64,000 nucleotides of DNA from positions 21,783,444 to 21,847,443 of the forward strand of contig NC_068979.1 in NCBI RefSeq assembly GCF_016808095.1, written 5' to 3'. Below are positions 36,128 to 48,564 of the stretch, in pieces; position 1 is the stretch's first letter, and the number at the start of each line of letters is the position of its first letter. The stretch comes from Vigna angularis. Its lineage: Eukaryota; Streptophyta; Magnoliopsida; Fabales; Fabaceae. The notes beneath the pieces were generated by a model. The model had not been told where the DNA came from. It was given only the letters and a program-made list of their open reading frames with translations, and searched no databases. Position numbers and translations under genes: made by a program.

Positions 36128-37469
36128 TATTCAGAAGGGCTCTGAAACTGAAAGGGTGGAGGGTTAAGGATGTATTAAAAGAGAGAATGTGAGAAAAGGA
36201 CTTTGTGCCGCCGGTGAAAGATGGTGCTTCCAAAGCTATTCACTGTCTTCGTTGAATAATCCATTTCAGGTTGTTTCCATCGAAAAGGTGAAAGTGGCTT
36301 CTCGTTTTCTTCATCGCTTCGTTCATTATATTCGCAAACATTAAGCATGCATGTGTGTATCATTTTTCATATAATATTCAGTAAAGAAAGGCTGGCAATG
36401 AACCATACCTTTTTGGATTTATATAACATTTCATTATTGTATTTATATGTGATGCTAACGGACTTACCGATTACAACTATATTAGAAAAACAAAAGATTG
36501 CTACTTTCGAATTCTTTTTTAGGCAAAATATTAAAGATTAAATGCAATAAGATTTATTGGAAAATATTATAGCACCATCCTTTTCAACAATGGATATTGA
36601 AATGTACGTTTTGCTTCCGTATTCGGCTTAAGATCCTTATCCCTGTACCTCCTTTCAAAAGTACAAGTTACTACCATTAGCTATTAAACAAAGTGTGATT
36701 TTCTTTGCTGGAATATCTTTTCTTTCCGAACCAAGCTATATATCAATTGGTCATGATCTCCAAGTTTTCTTCTATTAAATAATTATGTTCGGAATTTGAC
36801 TAACTTTTAAGCTTTTTTTTGTGTTTATGAAACACGTGAAAAACCAATTGATCAAGGTATGTGATATGATTATATGATAAATTTTAGATTGATGGTCCAA
36901 ACGGTCTAGCATGTCACAAACATAATCATTCACTACTTCTCAGATTGTGCATTGTGACCAATAGGTCGAATAGTCACTTTATAGAGAAATTATTTCTTCT
37001 AACACTAATCAATTTAAGACAAAATAATAATTATAATCAATTGGGTCGATTGTCACTAATTCAAAATTTATTTCGAAATCTATAAATACATGTAAAGAAG
37101 TATGTGAGAACATTTAATACGTATTAATAACTTGAGTTATCAAATATTTATCAACTTAGGCATCGAAATATCTTCTACAACTAATCTCTAAAAAAATGAC
37201 AAACGACAAGAAAGAACGATAATATGAGGACAAGCATTTGAACCGCTAACAATTCATATCATACAAAATCGTTGACCTCGACCTACACTAAAAACTATGA
37301 GAATATTTAATACGCATTAATAGCTTGATGATCAAATTTTTTACTAACTTCAGCATTAGAATATACTTTCAGCAAATAATCCCAACATAATTAAGGAAAA
37401 ACAAACTATAACATGAAGACAAATAATTAAACTGTTTTGTATGACAATAAATAATTTATCTTGACTCAT

Positions 37470-37474
<5 letters not shown>
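36128..37474. other. AT-rich intergenic DNA with a diverged direct duplication
   Basis: No gene is seen. Two stretches resemble each other: about 37107-37190 and 37300-37385, both running gaacatttaatacg-attaata...tcaaat...cttc/agcat, about 190 bp apart. No coding potential or transposon end was recognised. Confidence 0.45.

Positions 37475-37524
<50 letters not shown>
37475..37524. repeat. (AT)n microsatellite, about 50 bp
   Basis: A pure alternating AT run of about 25 units. It is likely length-variable. Confidence 0.97.
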
Positions 37525-37529
<5 letters not shown>

Positions 37530-39202
37530 TTTGAATTTGAGTTTGACAGATTAGTAAGCTATAATATAATATCCAAAAGAATGGAGTGATTTGATTAATA
37601 CTAAACTAATTAATTAAAATATTATTAAACAACTTAAATATCTAACAACTCTTGCAATTAGTTGGCAAAAGTGTGTTATATATCTGGGTTTCACGGGCTA
37701 GTAAACTCTAATACAATATATTCTACACAATTAGAGTGAGGATGAAGTGATTTGATTAATACTCAACTACTTAATTGAAAAAATATAAAACAACTTAGAT
37801 GATTTGACTTTTCATATTCACCTTATTGAATAAATACACTTAGTGCTACACTTTTTACAATATGGACTTCTGATCATTCGGATTAAACATTATCTTATTT
37901 GTAGGTTTTTTTGTCAAAAAACAAATTAACGAAAAACATTCTTTTAAAGTTTGGATACACTTGTAAGATATAATTAAGCTTGGATTTAATAAATCCAACA
38001 AACTAGTATTTACTGAAAACGCATCTCATTATAATACCTATAAATAAAACAAGAGCACAGAGCATATGCGCGAAAACAATAACGAAAAAGAGCAAATGAG
38101 ACTCAGGCACATCAAGAGCTAAAAACAAAGAGGACCAACATTTTAGCACCAAAACGGTTCGCATCACTTCAAACCACGCAACCCTAGGTAGACAGTTAAT
38201 ATATCCTTGTAGATGTACTTTCTTAATATATATCCTTTGTAGACTCAAAGGTCTATAAATACTTAATTTCACCATAAGGTGAATTTTCCATCCACTCCTA
38301 TCAACAGCTCAGACTAACACCACTTTGGATCAGAAATTCATCCATTGAAGATTTCTCATTCCACCTTAAACTTCTTCACAAATTATAATAAAAATGTCAA
38401 AGTATTTACTTATACACGAGTACCTAGTTAACGTAGAGATTTTATCTTAAAATAAAACCTATCGGACAATATATCCACTATCCTAAATGCGAATCGTGAA
38501 AGAGAACGTTGTTCAAAGAAACTAGTAATTATAAGATGAAAAAACATGCATACAATCAGATTAAATTATGGAGGAGGAAGGAAAAGATAAAACAATATTT
38601 TTCATTCAAGCTCGTTTTTATCGGTTTAATTTCAATTTAAGAAATCCACCCATCACATCACCTATATATTTATATATAACATTTTGTTGCCGTTAAAATT
38701 ATGTTTTTTTCCTCTCTTTTCTGTTTTTTTTTTAACTTTACCAGCTTTCTTAAATAGTATATTTATATATTTACCATTTTTTTATGTTTTAGTTCTTGTG
38801 TTTCTTATGTGACTTACTTGGTTTCATTTGCTTGTGAACAAAGGTGAAGAAGGACAAGTCAGGGAATGAAATAATTTGTTACGACTTGATTACAATAAGA
38901 ATTCAACCTAAAATACTATTTATTGGATGAACCAACCTTAAATTTTATATTATTTTATTTCACGCTGAGATTCTTCATATTGTCATCTCCTTTAAGCAAC
39001 AATTCGGCACATTATAAGCTTGTGAAGTGATTTTATATATGGTCCTTCTAAAAATTTAGATTAGACGAGTAAGCCATCTTACAAGTTTCACTGCTTCACA
39101 TTTTACAATATTATATTGATGATTTTATGGGATTCTTTAAGTGGATAATACTCAAAACTTTACCTTGCATTTGAATAGAAAATTTCATAATTTTTAGGAT
39201 GT
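37525..39202. other. AT-rich intergenic DNA
   Basis: No gene, RNA or transposon end was recognised. The ORF of 90 codons on the minus strand at 38003-38275 has no domain and no gene-like context. Confidence 0.5.
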
Positions 39203-39211
39203 TTAAATAAA

Positions 39212-40097
39212 GGGTGTTGTTCCCTCCATCACCACTCCTTACTCTCTCCACCTCCCCAATTTATCTTATTCTCAAAACTACCCTTCTGTTTTAACTTTTT
39301 TACTTTTTACCTTTTGAAAATTTTTAATATATTTCAAAACCCTAATTTACCTCTCACTTTCACTCTCGCGGCAGCTGCACCCCATCACCACACCACATCT
39401 TTCACTCTTCTTCTCTTCCCATCCTCGTTCAAGGTTTTCTTCTTCCTTCTCTTTCTTTTTCTTTCAACCTTCTCTTCCCCACTTCCCTTTTCCTTTGCTT
39501 CCTTCCATTGTTGGTGTTGATTTGGAGAAGCGTAGAGGAAGAGCGTAAATCTAGCGGTGGATCTGGCTTTTCATCTCCATCTCAGGTTAGTTTAAATATG
39601 TATATCTGTTTATCATGTGCTGTTGTTGTGCTTGGTTGTCTCTTAGAGCCGCAAAGGCCAAAACGGATGTAGACATCCGCTGAAGGATGCTTACTCCGTT
39701 TAAAGTTTACATTTTTATTTTAGGGTTTATTCTAGGATTGATTACGCATCTGGAGGAAGCACCACTGCATGCACCATCGCACCATTGAGACCGACACCGC
39801 TTGATCAATTCTTTCAACCACCACCACCAACCTTTGCAACCTCTCACTAAATATACCACCGAATGAAACTACACCGCATATTCTCATAGCAAAACAAAAA
39901 GAGGAAGAATTCTAAGGTTAAAATGAAAGAAAAACTTCTTGCTCATGTAGGGGACTAATAATAGGTCATTAGTGGAATGAGTTGAGAGTGGGTAAAAATT
40001 CAAAAATAATAACCCTAAAAATAAAACTTTACTGAAAGGCAAAACAGTAAAGGGGAGGTGGAGGAAGCAAGGGGTGGTGGTGAAGGGAGCAACACCC
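39212..40097. mobile_element. Mutator-like element (886 bp), possibly carrying host fragments
   Basis: Terminal inverted repeats start GGGTGTTG; the left arm (gggtgttgttccctccatcac, split: gggtgttgttccc, tccatcacc) mirrors the right arm ending aagggagcaacaccc, with similarity extending about 50 bp through ctccacctcccc/ggggaggtggag. It is flanked by a perfect 9-bp target duplication TTAAATAAA (39203-39211 and 40098-40106), the length typical of Mutator elements. The interior is C/T-rich and partly GC-richer than its surroundings, includes a splice-donor-like caggttag near 39585, and may be captured gene sequence. No transposase is present, so it is non-autonomous. Confidence 0.85.
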
Positions 40098-40106
40098 TTA
40101 AATAAA

Positions 40107-40651
40107 TTTACTTTGAATTAATTTTATTTTAAATTGTTTCATTTTTTTAAATATTTGTTGTTTGTATAAGATCATTCAAATGTAGTGAATTTTAATTTAC
40201 TTATAAAATATTATAATTACCACAAAAATTAAAAAATTATCTAAATATAAAAAATATGTTAAAAGATAACAAATATAAATATGGATAATATTGTGGTTCA
40301 TCTTATTGATTTTTTTTTCAAAGTTCTTCAAAAAAAATCATTTTATATTTACAAAATTTTTCTTTAAATTACATAGATTATTTTCAAGTTTAGATCATAT
40401 CCAAGTAAGATAGTATTACATGAGACTCATTCAAGGTCAAATCGAGTATTTCAAAGTCAAAGTCAAATCAAGTCGATCTAAGTCTAAGTGGAGCCAAATT
40501 GATCTACCCTAACTTGAGTCAAGTATGTCTGGGTCCTGATCATGTCAAGTTGGTCGGACCTAGATTAAGTAGAGTTGACCTAATGCTAGGTTAAGCCAAC
40601 ACTACAAGAAAATTCCTAAATAATGATCAATTTTATAGTAACAAAAAAATA
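40107..40651. other. AT-rich intergenic DNA
   Basis: No gene is seen. 40430-40600 has a run of near-repeats built on caagt/tcaagtc (gtcaaatcaagt, gatctaagtc), too degenerate to classify. Confidence 0.45.
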
Positions 40652-40834
40652 TGTTTAGAGTTAGTTAGATATACTATATTATTAGATATCTTATCTTTAT
40701 CTTTTATCTTTAGGTACTTTATTATTATTCTTTATTTGTACTTTGGGTTTAGCCTATATTTCCTTTATTATAAATATAGTATGTATTTTCTACACAAGGG
40801 AGATTAATTACAAACATATTTTTCACTATGTTCA
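40652..40834 (+). repeat. 5' LTR of the copia remnant
   Basis: TGTTTAGAGTTAG at the start and CACTATGTTCA at the end, with a TATAAATATAG stretch inside, adjacent to the PBS-like sequence. The short length suits Ty1/copia LTRs. Confidence 0.55.
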
Positions 40835-43330
40835 ATATGATATCTAGAGCCTAAGTTTTTTTTAGAAAATTTTTTGCTACCTTTGCCACTTCAATAGTCA
40901 TTGTGGTTGTCAACGTTGTTGGAGTTCTAGTTCAAACTGAAGATCACATGGTTTTAATTAACTTAGTCACACCGTGTCATTAACAATGCCTTCATCGAAT
41001 CTTCCTCTTGTCCTCACGCGCCTCCTAAAGTCACGCACCTGCGTCACTTTTTGTCATGCATGGCGACTTGTCCCTTTTTGGTAGCGACCAATGTCGAGAT
41101 TGTCTCTTTCTATTCTTTTCAAATATGGTCTTGTTGCATTGATTGGACAAACTTGGATTTTTAGGTTTCTTCCTTTCTCTCTCTCTCTTTTCTATCTATG
41201 GCTTCTTCCGTTGCTGTCTCAATATCTTTATAATGTTTGTTCTTATTTTTTCAATGTTGTTGCCTATCAACATCAAGACTTGATGACTAATTATATAGGT
41301 AAGATTCATGCTCTTTTTCATTAATTTAATGATTTATTACCTCCTACCCCTACTTTTGCCTAAGAAATAAAGCAACCGTCAAAGTTTTTCACAGAATTTG
41401 CATTACATAGACTTGTTAATAAAAATTCTCATGTTCGTGATCAACTTTTGGGTTCACCTGTTGTACCCACTTTGATTTCTACTTGTTCCACTCTTTTGCA
41501 TATACCAAGTAAACCCATCAATGATATACCTGCTTTTGCACATGATTCCTCTACATTAACATCTAATGTAATGATCATTATCTCTCTCGCAAGCCTGAAA
41601 AAGGACGTCACAAGTGTGACCATTGTGGTAAGCTAGGCCACATGATTGAAAGTTGTTATGCATTACTTGAACGTCCTCCTTGATCTGCTATTGTTGTTCA
41701 AGTTGATCATCCCTCACAATCACCTCTTGTGGATCCTTCTTCATTTGAGATATCACCGACAAATCTATTACTAATAGTAATTTTCTCAAACAGTATTAGG
41801 ATCAACAGCCTTCTAGATCCATTACTTCTATAACACACAACAAGTAGATATTTTTATTGGTATGACTTCTCTTGGTCCTTGGGTTCTCGACTCATAAGTC
41901 ATATATCACATTACTTGTAACAAGTATTTGTTTTTCTTTTTATCTTCTTCGGATAATTTACCTTCTGTTACTATGGTTGATGGGTCTAGGGTTTTAGCTC
42001 ATGGTATTGAGATTGATAACCTTTTTCTTTTTTTATCCATTAATAATGTTTTTTATGTCCTCGAATTTCCTTTCAACTTTTTATTCATTAGTTGTCTTTG
42101 TTCTCTTGATTGTGTTATTTCCTTTTCCAAACATTTTTTTTTACAGAACCATAGTTCATGATAGGTGATTGACATCATATGTAAGTCTCATGGTCTTTAT
42201 CATCTTTTTCATTCTACACATGTTGCGCACTTATTAAGTCTTCATCCTTTCCTTATGCTCAGTTAGGTCATCATAGTCTTGTCAAATTGCAGTAACTTGT
42301 TTTCAGCTTATCCAAGTTATCTAGTTTAGTGTGAGTTTTGTCAATTAGGCAAGCACAATCATAGTTCATTTTCTCTTAATGTCTCCCAAAGTGCTTCGTT
42401 CCCTTTTATCTTAGTTCACTATGACATTTTGGGCCCTATTTGTGTTAAGTCTAATTTAGGTTTTCAATATTTTTTTACTTTTATTGATGATTTTTCCATA
42501 TATGCTTGGTTGTTTTTGATAAAAAATTATTCTAAATTATTTCATATATTCCAATCACTTTTTAATGAAATTAAAACTCAATTTAGTTTTCCTATTCAAA
42601 CTTTACAAAGTGATAATGACCGTAAATATTTTTTCCATTCTTTTACAATTTATGGCTTCTCAAAACATTCTCTATCAAATTTCATTTGCTTATACCTTAA
42701 CAAAATGGGGTAGTTAAGTGTAAAAATAGACATTTTATTGAAACAACTTATGCTCTTTAAATTCATGGTAGGGTTCCTCAATATTTTTGAAGTGATGTTA
42801 TTCTTACTATATGTTATTTCATTAATCACACTCCCTCTTCAATTTTAAATAATAAAATATTTCATTCTATTTTATTTCCTCTTCATCCCTTACCTCAAGT
42901 TTTTAGATCTACATGTTTTGTTATAATTTTAGTCCTAGTCTTCATAAGTTACCTCCTCAATCACACAAATGTTTTTTTTATGATTTACTATATCACAAAA
43001 AGGATACAAGTGTTTTTCATTTTCTCTTAATCGTTATTTTGTTTCTATAGATATCACCTTCAATACGTCTTCTTTTTACTTTAAAGATTATTATTCTTCT
43101 GATATATCTCTATTTAATACAGTCAATACTTCTTTTATTTGTGGTCCTCTAGTTGTGTCTTGTCCACCACCATTACATCATATTATTCTTTACCACCACT
43201 TCACGTTTATAGTCGTAGACATCGTTTTCAACAACCACTGAGTGAATCAATTTAAGAGTCAATTACTTTGTCTCTTTTGACTCCGACAACCGAATCTGTT
43301 CTTCCAATTATCTTGCGAAAACCAACATGA
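40652..43330 (+). mobile_element. Decayed Ty1/copia element
   Basis: A 183-bp LTR-like sequence (40652-40834) is followed by a mutated initiator-Met PBS (tatgatatctagagcc, 40835-40850). Then come scattered remnants in several plus frames: a gag zinc knuckle near 41605-41660 (CDHCGKLGHMIESCY); protease/pre-integrase pieces near 41930-42380 (CEFCQLGKH); an integrase core at 42429-42713 (NLGFQYFFTFIDDFS, LQSDNDRKYF); and a C-terminal integrase piece near 42840-43080 (HKCFFYDL). No RT is seen and frames are broken by many stops. The 3' end is not defined. It is old compared with the gypsy elements. Confidence 0.72.
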
Positions 43331-43789
43331 AATTTAAAAATAAAGGTGTAAATAATTATATTAACTAAAAATCAAGTATGAAGTAAAAGAAAATTTCATG
43401 ATTAAACTATAAGTTCAACTCCAAAACACAAAAATTGGACACACCAATTCATAGTGAAAATCCAAATAATCCACTAAAATTAATAAAGAATTTGGATCTA
43501 AGGTTAAAAAATCGTTCAAGTTGAATGTTTCGTGAGACTTCTTGTTTCCGACAGAGAGTAATTATCATTCAAAGGCTTATTCATTGATCTCAATTTCTTA
43601 TAAATCTAGATGAAATTGATTTTGACATAAATATCACTTTACATTATTATATTTTACATATTTTAAATTTACTTACTTTTTAATAGATGCAACATTTAAT
43701 AAACAATTTGATTTAACTTGAGATAAATATAAACTTACTTATATTTTACTCTTTTTCTTTCGCATATAAACATTCTTTTATTATTAAAA

Positions 43790-44489
43790 AGTTTAATGTC
43801 TTGGTAGGTTTTTATTTTCGTTCAGAATCTCAAATACGTTTCCGACTTGTTCGACGTTTCAATTGAGTTTTATTTTTATAAAATTGAATCAAATAAAGGC
43901 TTCAAATTGATCAAACGTCGTTAAGGAGGATGTTACGTGGCATGCTAACAATGTAGTTTTAATTTACGTGACATTAAAAACGTGTGTCACTTGTATTTTT
44001 TTTAATTTTTGAATTAAAAAATTAAGTGTATATAGTGGAAATATAATTTAAGTAAGGGCAAAGTTGGAAAATCAAATTAAATTAAGTGTTGAAAGCCCTG
44101 TTCTCCTGTGCAATTGCGAAATAGAAATCAAATTGGGGAAGGTGGGTCCAATTTTTTTCCCAATCTGATTTGGATTTCTCAATTGCAGGGCTGCACTTAA
44201 TTTTGTTTATTTTGCCCAGTTTTTTCCTTAAGTACATCTGATTTAACCTCTGTGCAATCCATTTTTTAATAAAAAAATTAATTTATATTCGTTTTTAATG
44301 CCACGTCTGATTAATCAATACACTCACCATGCCACATAACCCAAACTTAAACAATCGTTTGTCCAATTTGATGACAAACCTCTAATTATTTCAATTTTAC
44401 AAAAATAAGAACCCAATTAAGACACCAAGAAAGAAAATGACCTATTTGAGATTTCGAACGAAAATAAGGTCCTACCGAAACATTAAACC
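43790..44489. mobile_element. Foldback Mutator-like MITE, 700 bp
   Basis: The two halves are inverted copies: the left arm from AGTTTAATGTCTTGGTAGG pairs with the right arm ending CCTACCGAAACATTAAACC, and similarity continues for more than 200 bp each side (for example gttacgtggcatg against catgccacataac). The centre is another inverted repeat (caattgcgaaatag... with ...ttctcaattg, about 44110-44190). A perfect 9-bp target duplication TTATTAAAA flanks it (43781-43789 and 44490-44498). No ORF of note is present, so it is a non-autonomous foldback element. Confidence 0.9.
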
Positions 44490-44498
44490 TTATTAAAA

Positions 44499-45547
44499 CT
44501 ATATTATTGTTTTTATTTTGACAAAAAATTATATGATAATTTTTTAAAAGAAAATATATGATAAGTAATTTTGGAAACTCAATTCACAATTACTAAAAAA
44601 AATTGTATATTATTAATATTAATTATTAGTTAGTAATACTAAAAATTCGTGAATAAATCATGTTTATTTATAAATAACTGACAAGTATAAATTTGTTAGT
44701 AAAGCAGTCATTAATAAATTTTATCAATAAAATACATGTATATGTTGCTAAGTACTAACTAATATAAATATCTATTAATAAGTACCAACAATAAAAAATT
44801 CATTAGTAAATGCATATCAATAAATATTTATCAGTAAAATATACGATTAGGTACTTTCTTTATTTTATTATTATTTTTACCTTGCCAAGTGCCACTATTT
44901 TTCTCTTCTTCTCACTCACTTTCTCTTCATATATATATATATATATATAAACTTTTGGATGAATAAATTTGTTGACCAAAGTCCAACAAATTTATTGATA
45001 TAATAAATTCATTGGCGCATCTCCTATTAGTATATATAAAAAAATCATCACATTAGATAAAAATTATGCCTCCGAAAATGGAAACAGATTTACCGACAAA
45101 ATAAGATCATCAGTATATAAATAAATTATGAACAAAAATATTTATTGATAATAATAATTATAATTTATTAACAAAATCTTTTGACAAACTTTACAAACAA
45201 AATTTGTATTGACAAAAGTATCCAACGCTAAATTGAAATGTAAAATTCATGGACAAATTAGAATTTATTAATATTTTATTAGAAACCATCGAAATTTTTG
45301 TATTTAACTTCAATCATGATTTAATATATTTTTTCTGCTTCTAAACTCACTTTGATCACGCATCCTTATGAATAATGTGTCAAGGAAGTAACTATAGGAG
45401 TCAATAGAAAATTTTCACCCAGAAAAAATTATCTTATTTATCCACGATCATCTATCAATTTTAGAACTAAAGATTAAATAAATTTCTTTATATCAATACA
45501 ATCATCACAGCTCACCTTTAATTAATATATTTGGAAGTTTCTTTTTT
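44499..45547. other. AT-rich intergenic DNA with short recurring motifs
   Basis: No gene is seen. 44600-45290 is dense in variants of attagtaaa, attaataaat and ttatcaataaaat in both orientations, as in subterminal repeats of some DNA transposons, plus an (AT)n run at 44929-44949. No terminal inverted repeat could be fixed. Confidence 0.45.
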
Positions 45548-46726
45548 ACTAGTGTGACATCCCAAAAATACAGCATAACACCATAAAATCAGAAAATCAC
45601 ATTTAATAATATTTCAATACAGTTTTCCAACTAAAAACGAAATAAAATCCGAACGAACGCTCAAGGACGAACGTCCTTGAGTACAAATCCAACATAACGG
45701 ACGAATGTGCAAAAGTCGCATGCCACACATAAGGGTTTTACAAAATTAAGATAAACGTACAAGAAACCTGACCGAACGGTTTACACAGGATAATTACCGA
45801 ACGGTCGAATTAACTCAAAAGAAAACAAGAGATGGTCGAACGACCACTCAATTCAACTAAATACAATACTGGCCGAGCGATCTCACTGCTCGATCTTCAC
45901 TTCAACATCAACCAGGCTCTCTTCATTCAATGCTTCTTCCAAACGCTCATCTCCCTCTGCTCACACCCACACGAATGATCATTGCAATGACAAGACGGAC
46001 GTACAAGTACAATGGACAACACAAGGAAACGAAAGGGTAAGCTTACGTAATTTAACTCATGCATCAACATATAATTTCTAGCAAACAGTTCATTTCACAC
46101 ATACATATCAACGTACGCATTCATCATACATCACATAATTTAACGCATGTACAAAATAAAACTCAACACGACTGACTGTCCGGACTGTATGAAATCTGCG
46201 TAGTTACAGGCGTTCACGCACCCGGGTGGTGTGGTAACTGGCATCCTCATCAGCTGCCACCCGAGGTTAGTCCGTTCTTACGTCGCCCATGTTAACTTAT
46301 GGACTAAGGACCTCCTGCCGTTCCCACGCATGACGTGCGTCCTCTACTTGAGAACGAGCACTCACGGAACATCAGGATGAACAGCCAGCATTAACTATCC
46401 ACAGTCATACTTTACAACTTTCAACATTCAACCATGAGTCGTTCCTGCCTGGAACGCTCGTTCAATATTCATAACTTTCATATCATCGCAAATACTGTTC
46501 ATCATTCATTATTCATCAATCCATAATCATTTTCATCATTCATAACCAAATCACCAAAAGCCGAACGTTCTGTCCCCAAAGACCGAGGACGAACGCTGTA
46601 AGTGAGACCAAAAGACGCTCGTTCGGAACGAAGACCGAACGTTAAAATCTGCAGAAAATTCTAATAGTACTGTTCATTGGACGCACGCTATTTAGTGGGA
46701 GAAGAGAACGAGCGCTCAAAACGATA

Positions 46727-46828
46727 CCGAGCACTATTCGGACGAACGCTCAATTCAAAGAAGAGCACTATTAGGACGAACGCTCAGTTGGAGACCGAGC
46801 ACTATTAGGACGAACGCTCAGTTGGAGA
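46727..46828. repeat. 34-bp minisatellite, 3 copies
   Basis: Units start at 46727, 46761 and 46795. The equivalent array in the 5' LTR (about 54451-54518) has two copies. This one unit plus one base in the T-run accounts for the whole 35-bp length difference between the LTRs. Confidence 0.93.
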
Positions 46829-48469
46829 CCGAACGACACTTTGAGCGTACGTTCAGTGTAAGACCGAACGCCTTCCAGTACAATCGTCCGGTGTAAGACT
46901 GAACGCTATTCTGGGCGAACGTCTGGTGTAAGACCGAACGTCCAGTAACTCAGATTGATAAGTCTTGAAAATAAACTAAGAGAAGTTTGGAGAAGTAATA
47001 CGAACTGAAATATGCACTGCTACGTATATATATACAAGTACAAAAAAAGAGGGAATTTTATCAGACGTACAACGTTTCTACAGTGCCAAACCGAACGCTC
47101 AAACAGAGCATTCTAGGGTGAGGACGCTCGTCCTCAACTAGGGAATTTATCATGTTGACCAACAAACACCGAACGGTCAGAGACCGTCCCAGTAACGAAC
47201 GTAAAATATCATGGGAATTACAAAGAGAAGATCAAAACAGTGCTTGGCCGAACGCTCAAGCATGGCAATTTAGGACGAGGACGTTCGTCCTCAAACAGGG
47301 ATTTATTAAAATGACAGGATCAACATTTCAAACCTTTTATTAGGGGAAAACCGAACGGTAAATGACTGTTCAGTACGAACGTACATGTTCATAAAGTCCT
47401 CTTACAATTCATTTTTCATTTCCAGTTCCTTTCTCATAGTTTCACTCGTTCACATAAAGAAAATCTCATTTTTTTCATACGATTCATATCATGTACTTTC
47501 ATATATTTCATTTCATCCAAATAACGAACGTTCATGCATCCAAATCAACATATAATATTCTCATACTTTCAAAATAACGAACGTTCATGCAAATCAGTCA
47601 TGGCAACATCATACAGTGAAATAACGAACGTTCATACCATCATTTCATCATTCATCATGCATCTATACAGTAAAATAACGAACGTTCACACCCACACATA
47701 CAACAAAACAGTTAAATTAAGTAAGCTTCCCTTACCCGGAAATGACGAACGTTCACAGATTCTCTACTCAAATTCCAATAACAAGCGCTCGTTAATCCAC
47801 TGTTCAGACGAACCCCAATAATGAAAAATCAGAACCGCTCTACTCTAAGAAATACGAACGTACAACTCAAACACAGCTAAGGACGAACGTCAGAGAGGAA
47901 GGGAGAACCTACCAGCTTCACCAGTCGAACGTTCTCTCTGGAACTCCTACGCCGAGCGTCCTTCAATCTTGCCGGAGTGTGGAATGGAGGAGGTGCAGTG
48001 GTGGTTTCTTAGAGAGAGAAGGGTGCAGAGAGTGAAGAGAGAAGGAGGAGAGAATTGAATCTGAGAAACTGAAGGAAAGAGGGTGAAGAGAGAGATCTAT
48101 CAGAATTAAATTAAGAGGTGAGTGCTCCACTCAGCCGAACGCACGTCTCCACTATACCAGTGCGCGCTTGGCCGGACGCACTACACCAACCCACTCTGGA
48201 CGGTCGACCACTGTACTGTTGCCACGTGTCTTCCACCATCGCCGACGCTCGTTCAGCTGGCCGACCCACTGTTCCCCACTACCGGACGTCCACTCTACGC
48301 TAGCCACGTGTAATCCACCACGCCGAACGCTCGCTCAGTCGGCGCTCCACTGACGCTGCTGACTCACCCGGACGTGCGGCAGCTGGCGTCCGTCAGTGGC
48401 TGTCGGGCACTGTTGTCGGCCATGTACACTACTAACGTGGCGCGCTCTCCTGCCGCCACGTGGACGCAC

Positions 48470-48470
<1 letters not shown>

Positions 48471-48518
<48 letters not shown>
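48471..48518. repeat. T-homopolymer of 48 bases at the LTR tip
   Basis: On the element's sense strand this is a 48-A run starting 11 bases from the LTR end. In the other LTR (56161-56196) it is 36 T followed by cttcttctttt. The older LTR at 158-3064 has only attttc here. Confidence 0.97.
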
Positions 48519-48529
48519 CAGTCCTCACA

Positions 48530-48541
48530 TTCCCCCCAACT
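48530..48541 (-). other. Polypurine tract
   Basis: Minus strand AGTTGGGGGGAA directly abuts the 3' LTR start TGTGAGGACTG. It would prime plus-strand DNA synthesis. Confidence 0.88.
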
Positions 48542-48564
48542 ACAAAAATTTTCGTCCTCGAAAA

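Larger units (their letters stand above)
45553..48529 (-). repeat. 3' LTR of the complete Tekay-like element
   Basis: 2977 bp, TGTGACATCC...CCTCACA on the plus strand, with inverted tips TGTGA/TCACA. It includes three copies of the 34-bp unit (46727-46828) where the 5' LTR has two. Sense-strand order is A-tract, G-box sites, GAACGTTC cluster, TATA (47025-47034), minisatellite, and the conserved hairpin block (46174-46283). Short ORFs inside are repeated in both LTRs and are not genes. Confidence 0.97.

Noticed and set aside
38003..38275. 90-codon minus-strand ORF
   Set aside because: Isolated, AT-rich context, no domain and no splice or promoter support.
47152..47821. Short ORFs (63 and 95 codons) repeated exactly at 54842-55511
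   Set aside because: They are duplicated only because the two LTRs are identical; no start context or domain supports coding.
48118..48353. Three overlapping plus-strand ORFs near the LTR end
   Set aside because: GC-rich LTR U3 sequence; overlapping frames without domain, repeated in the second LTR.
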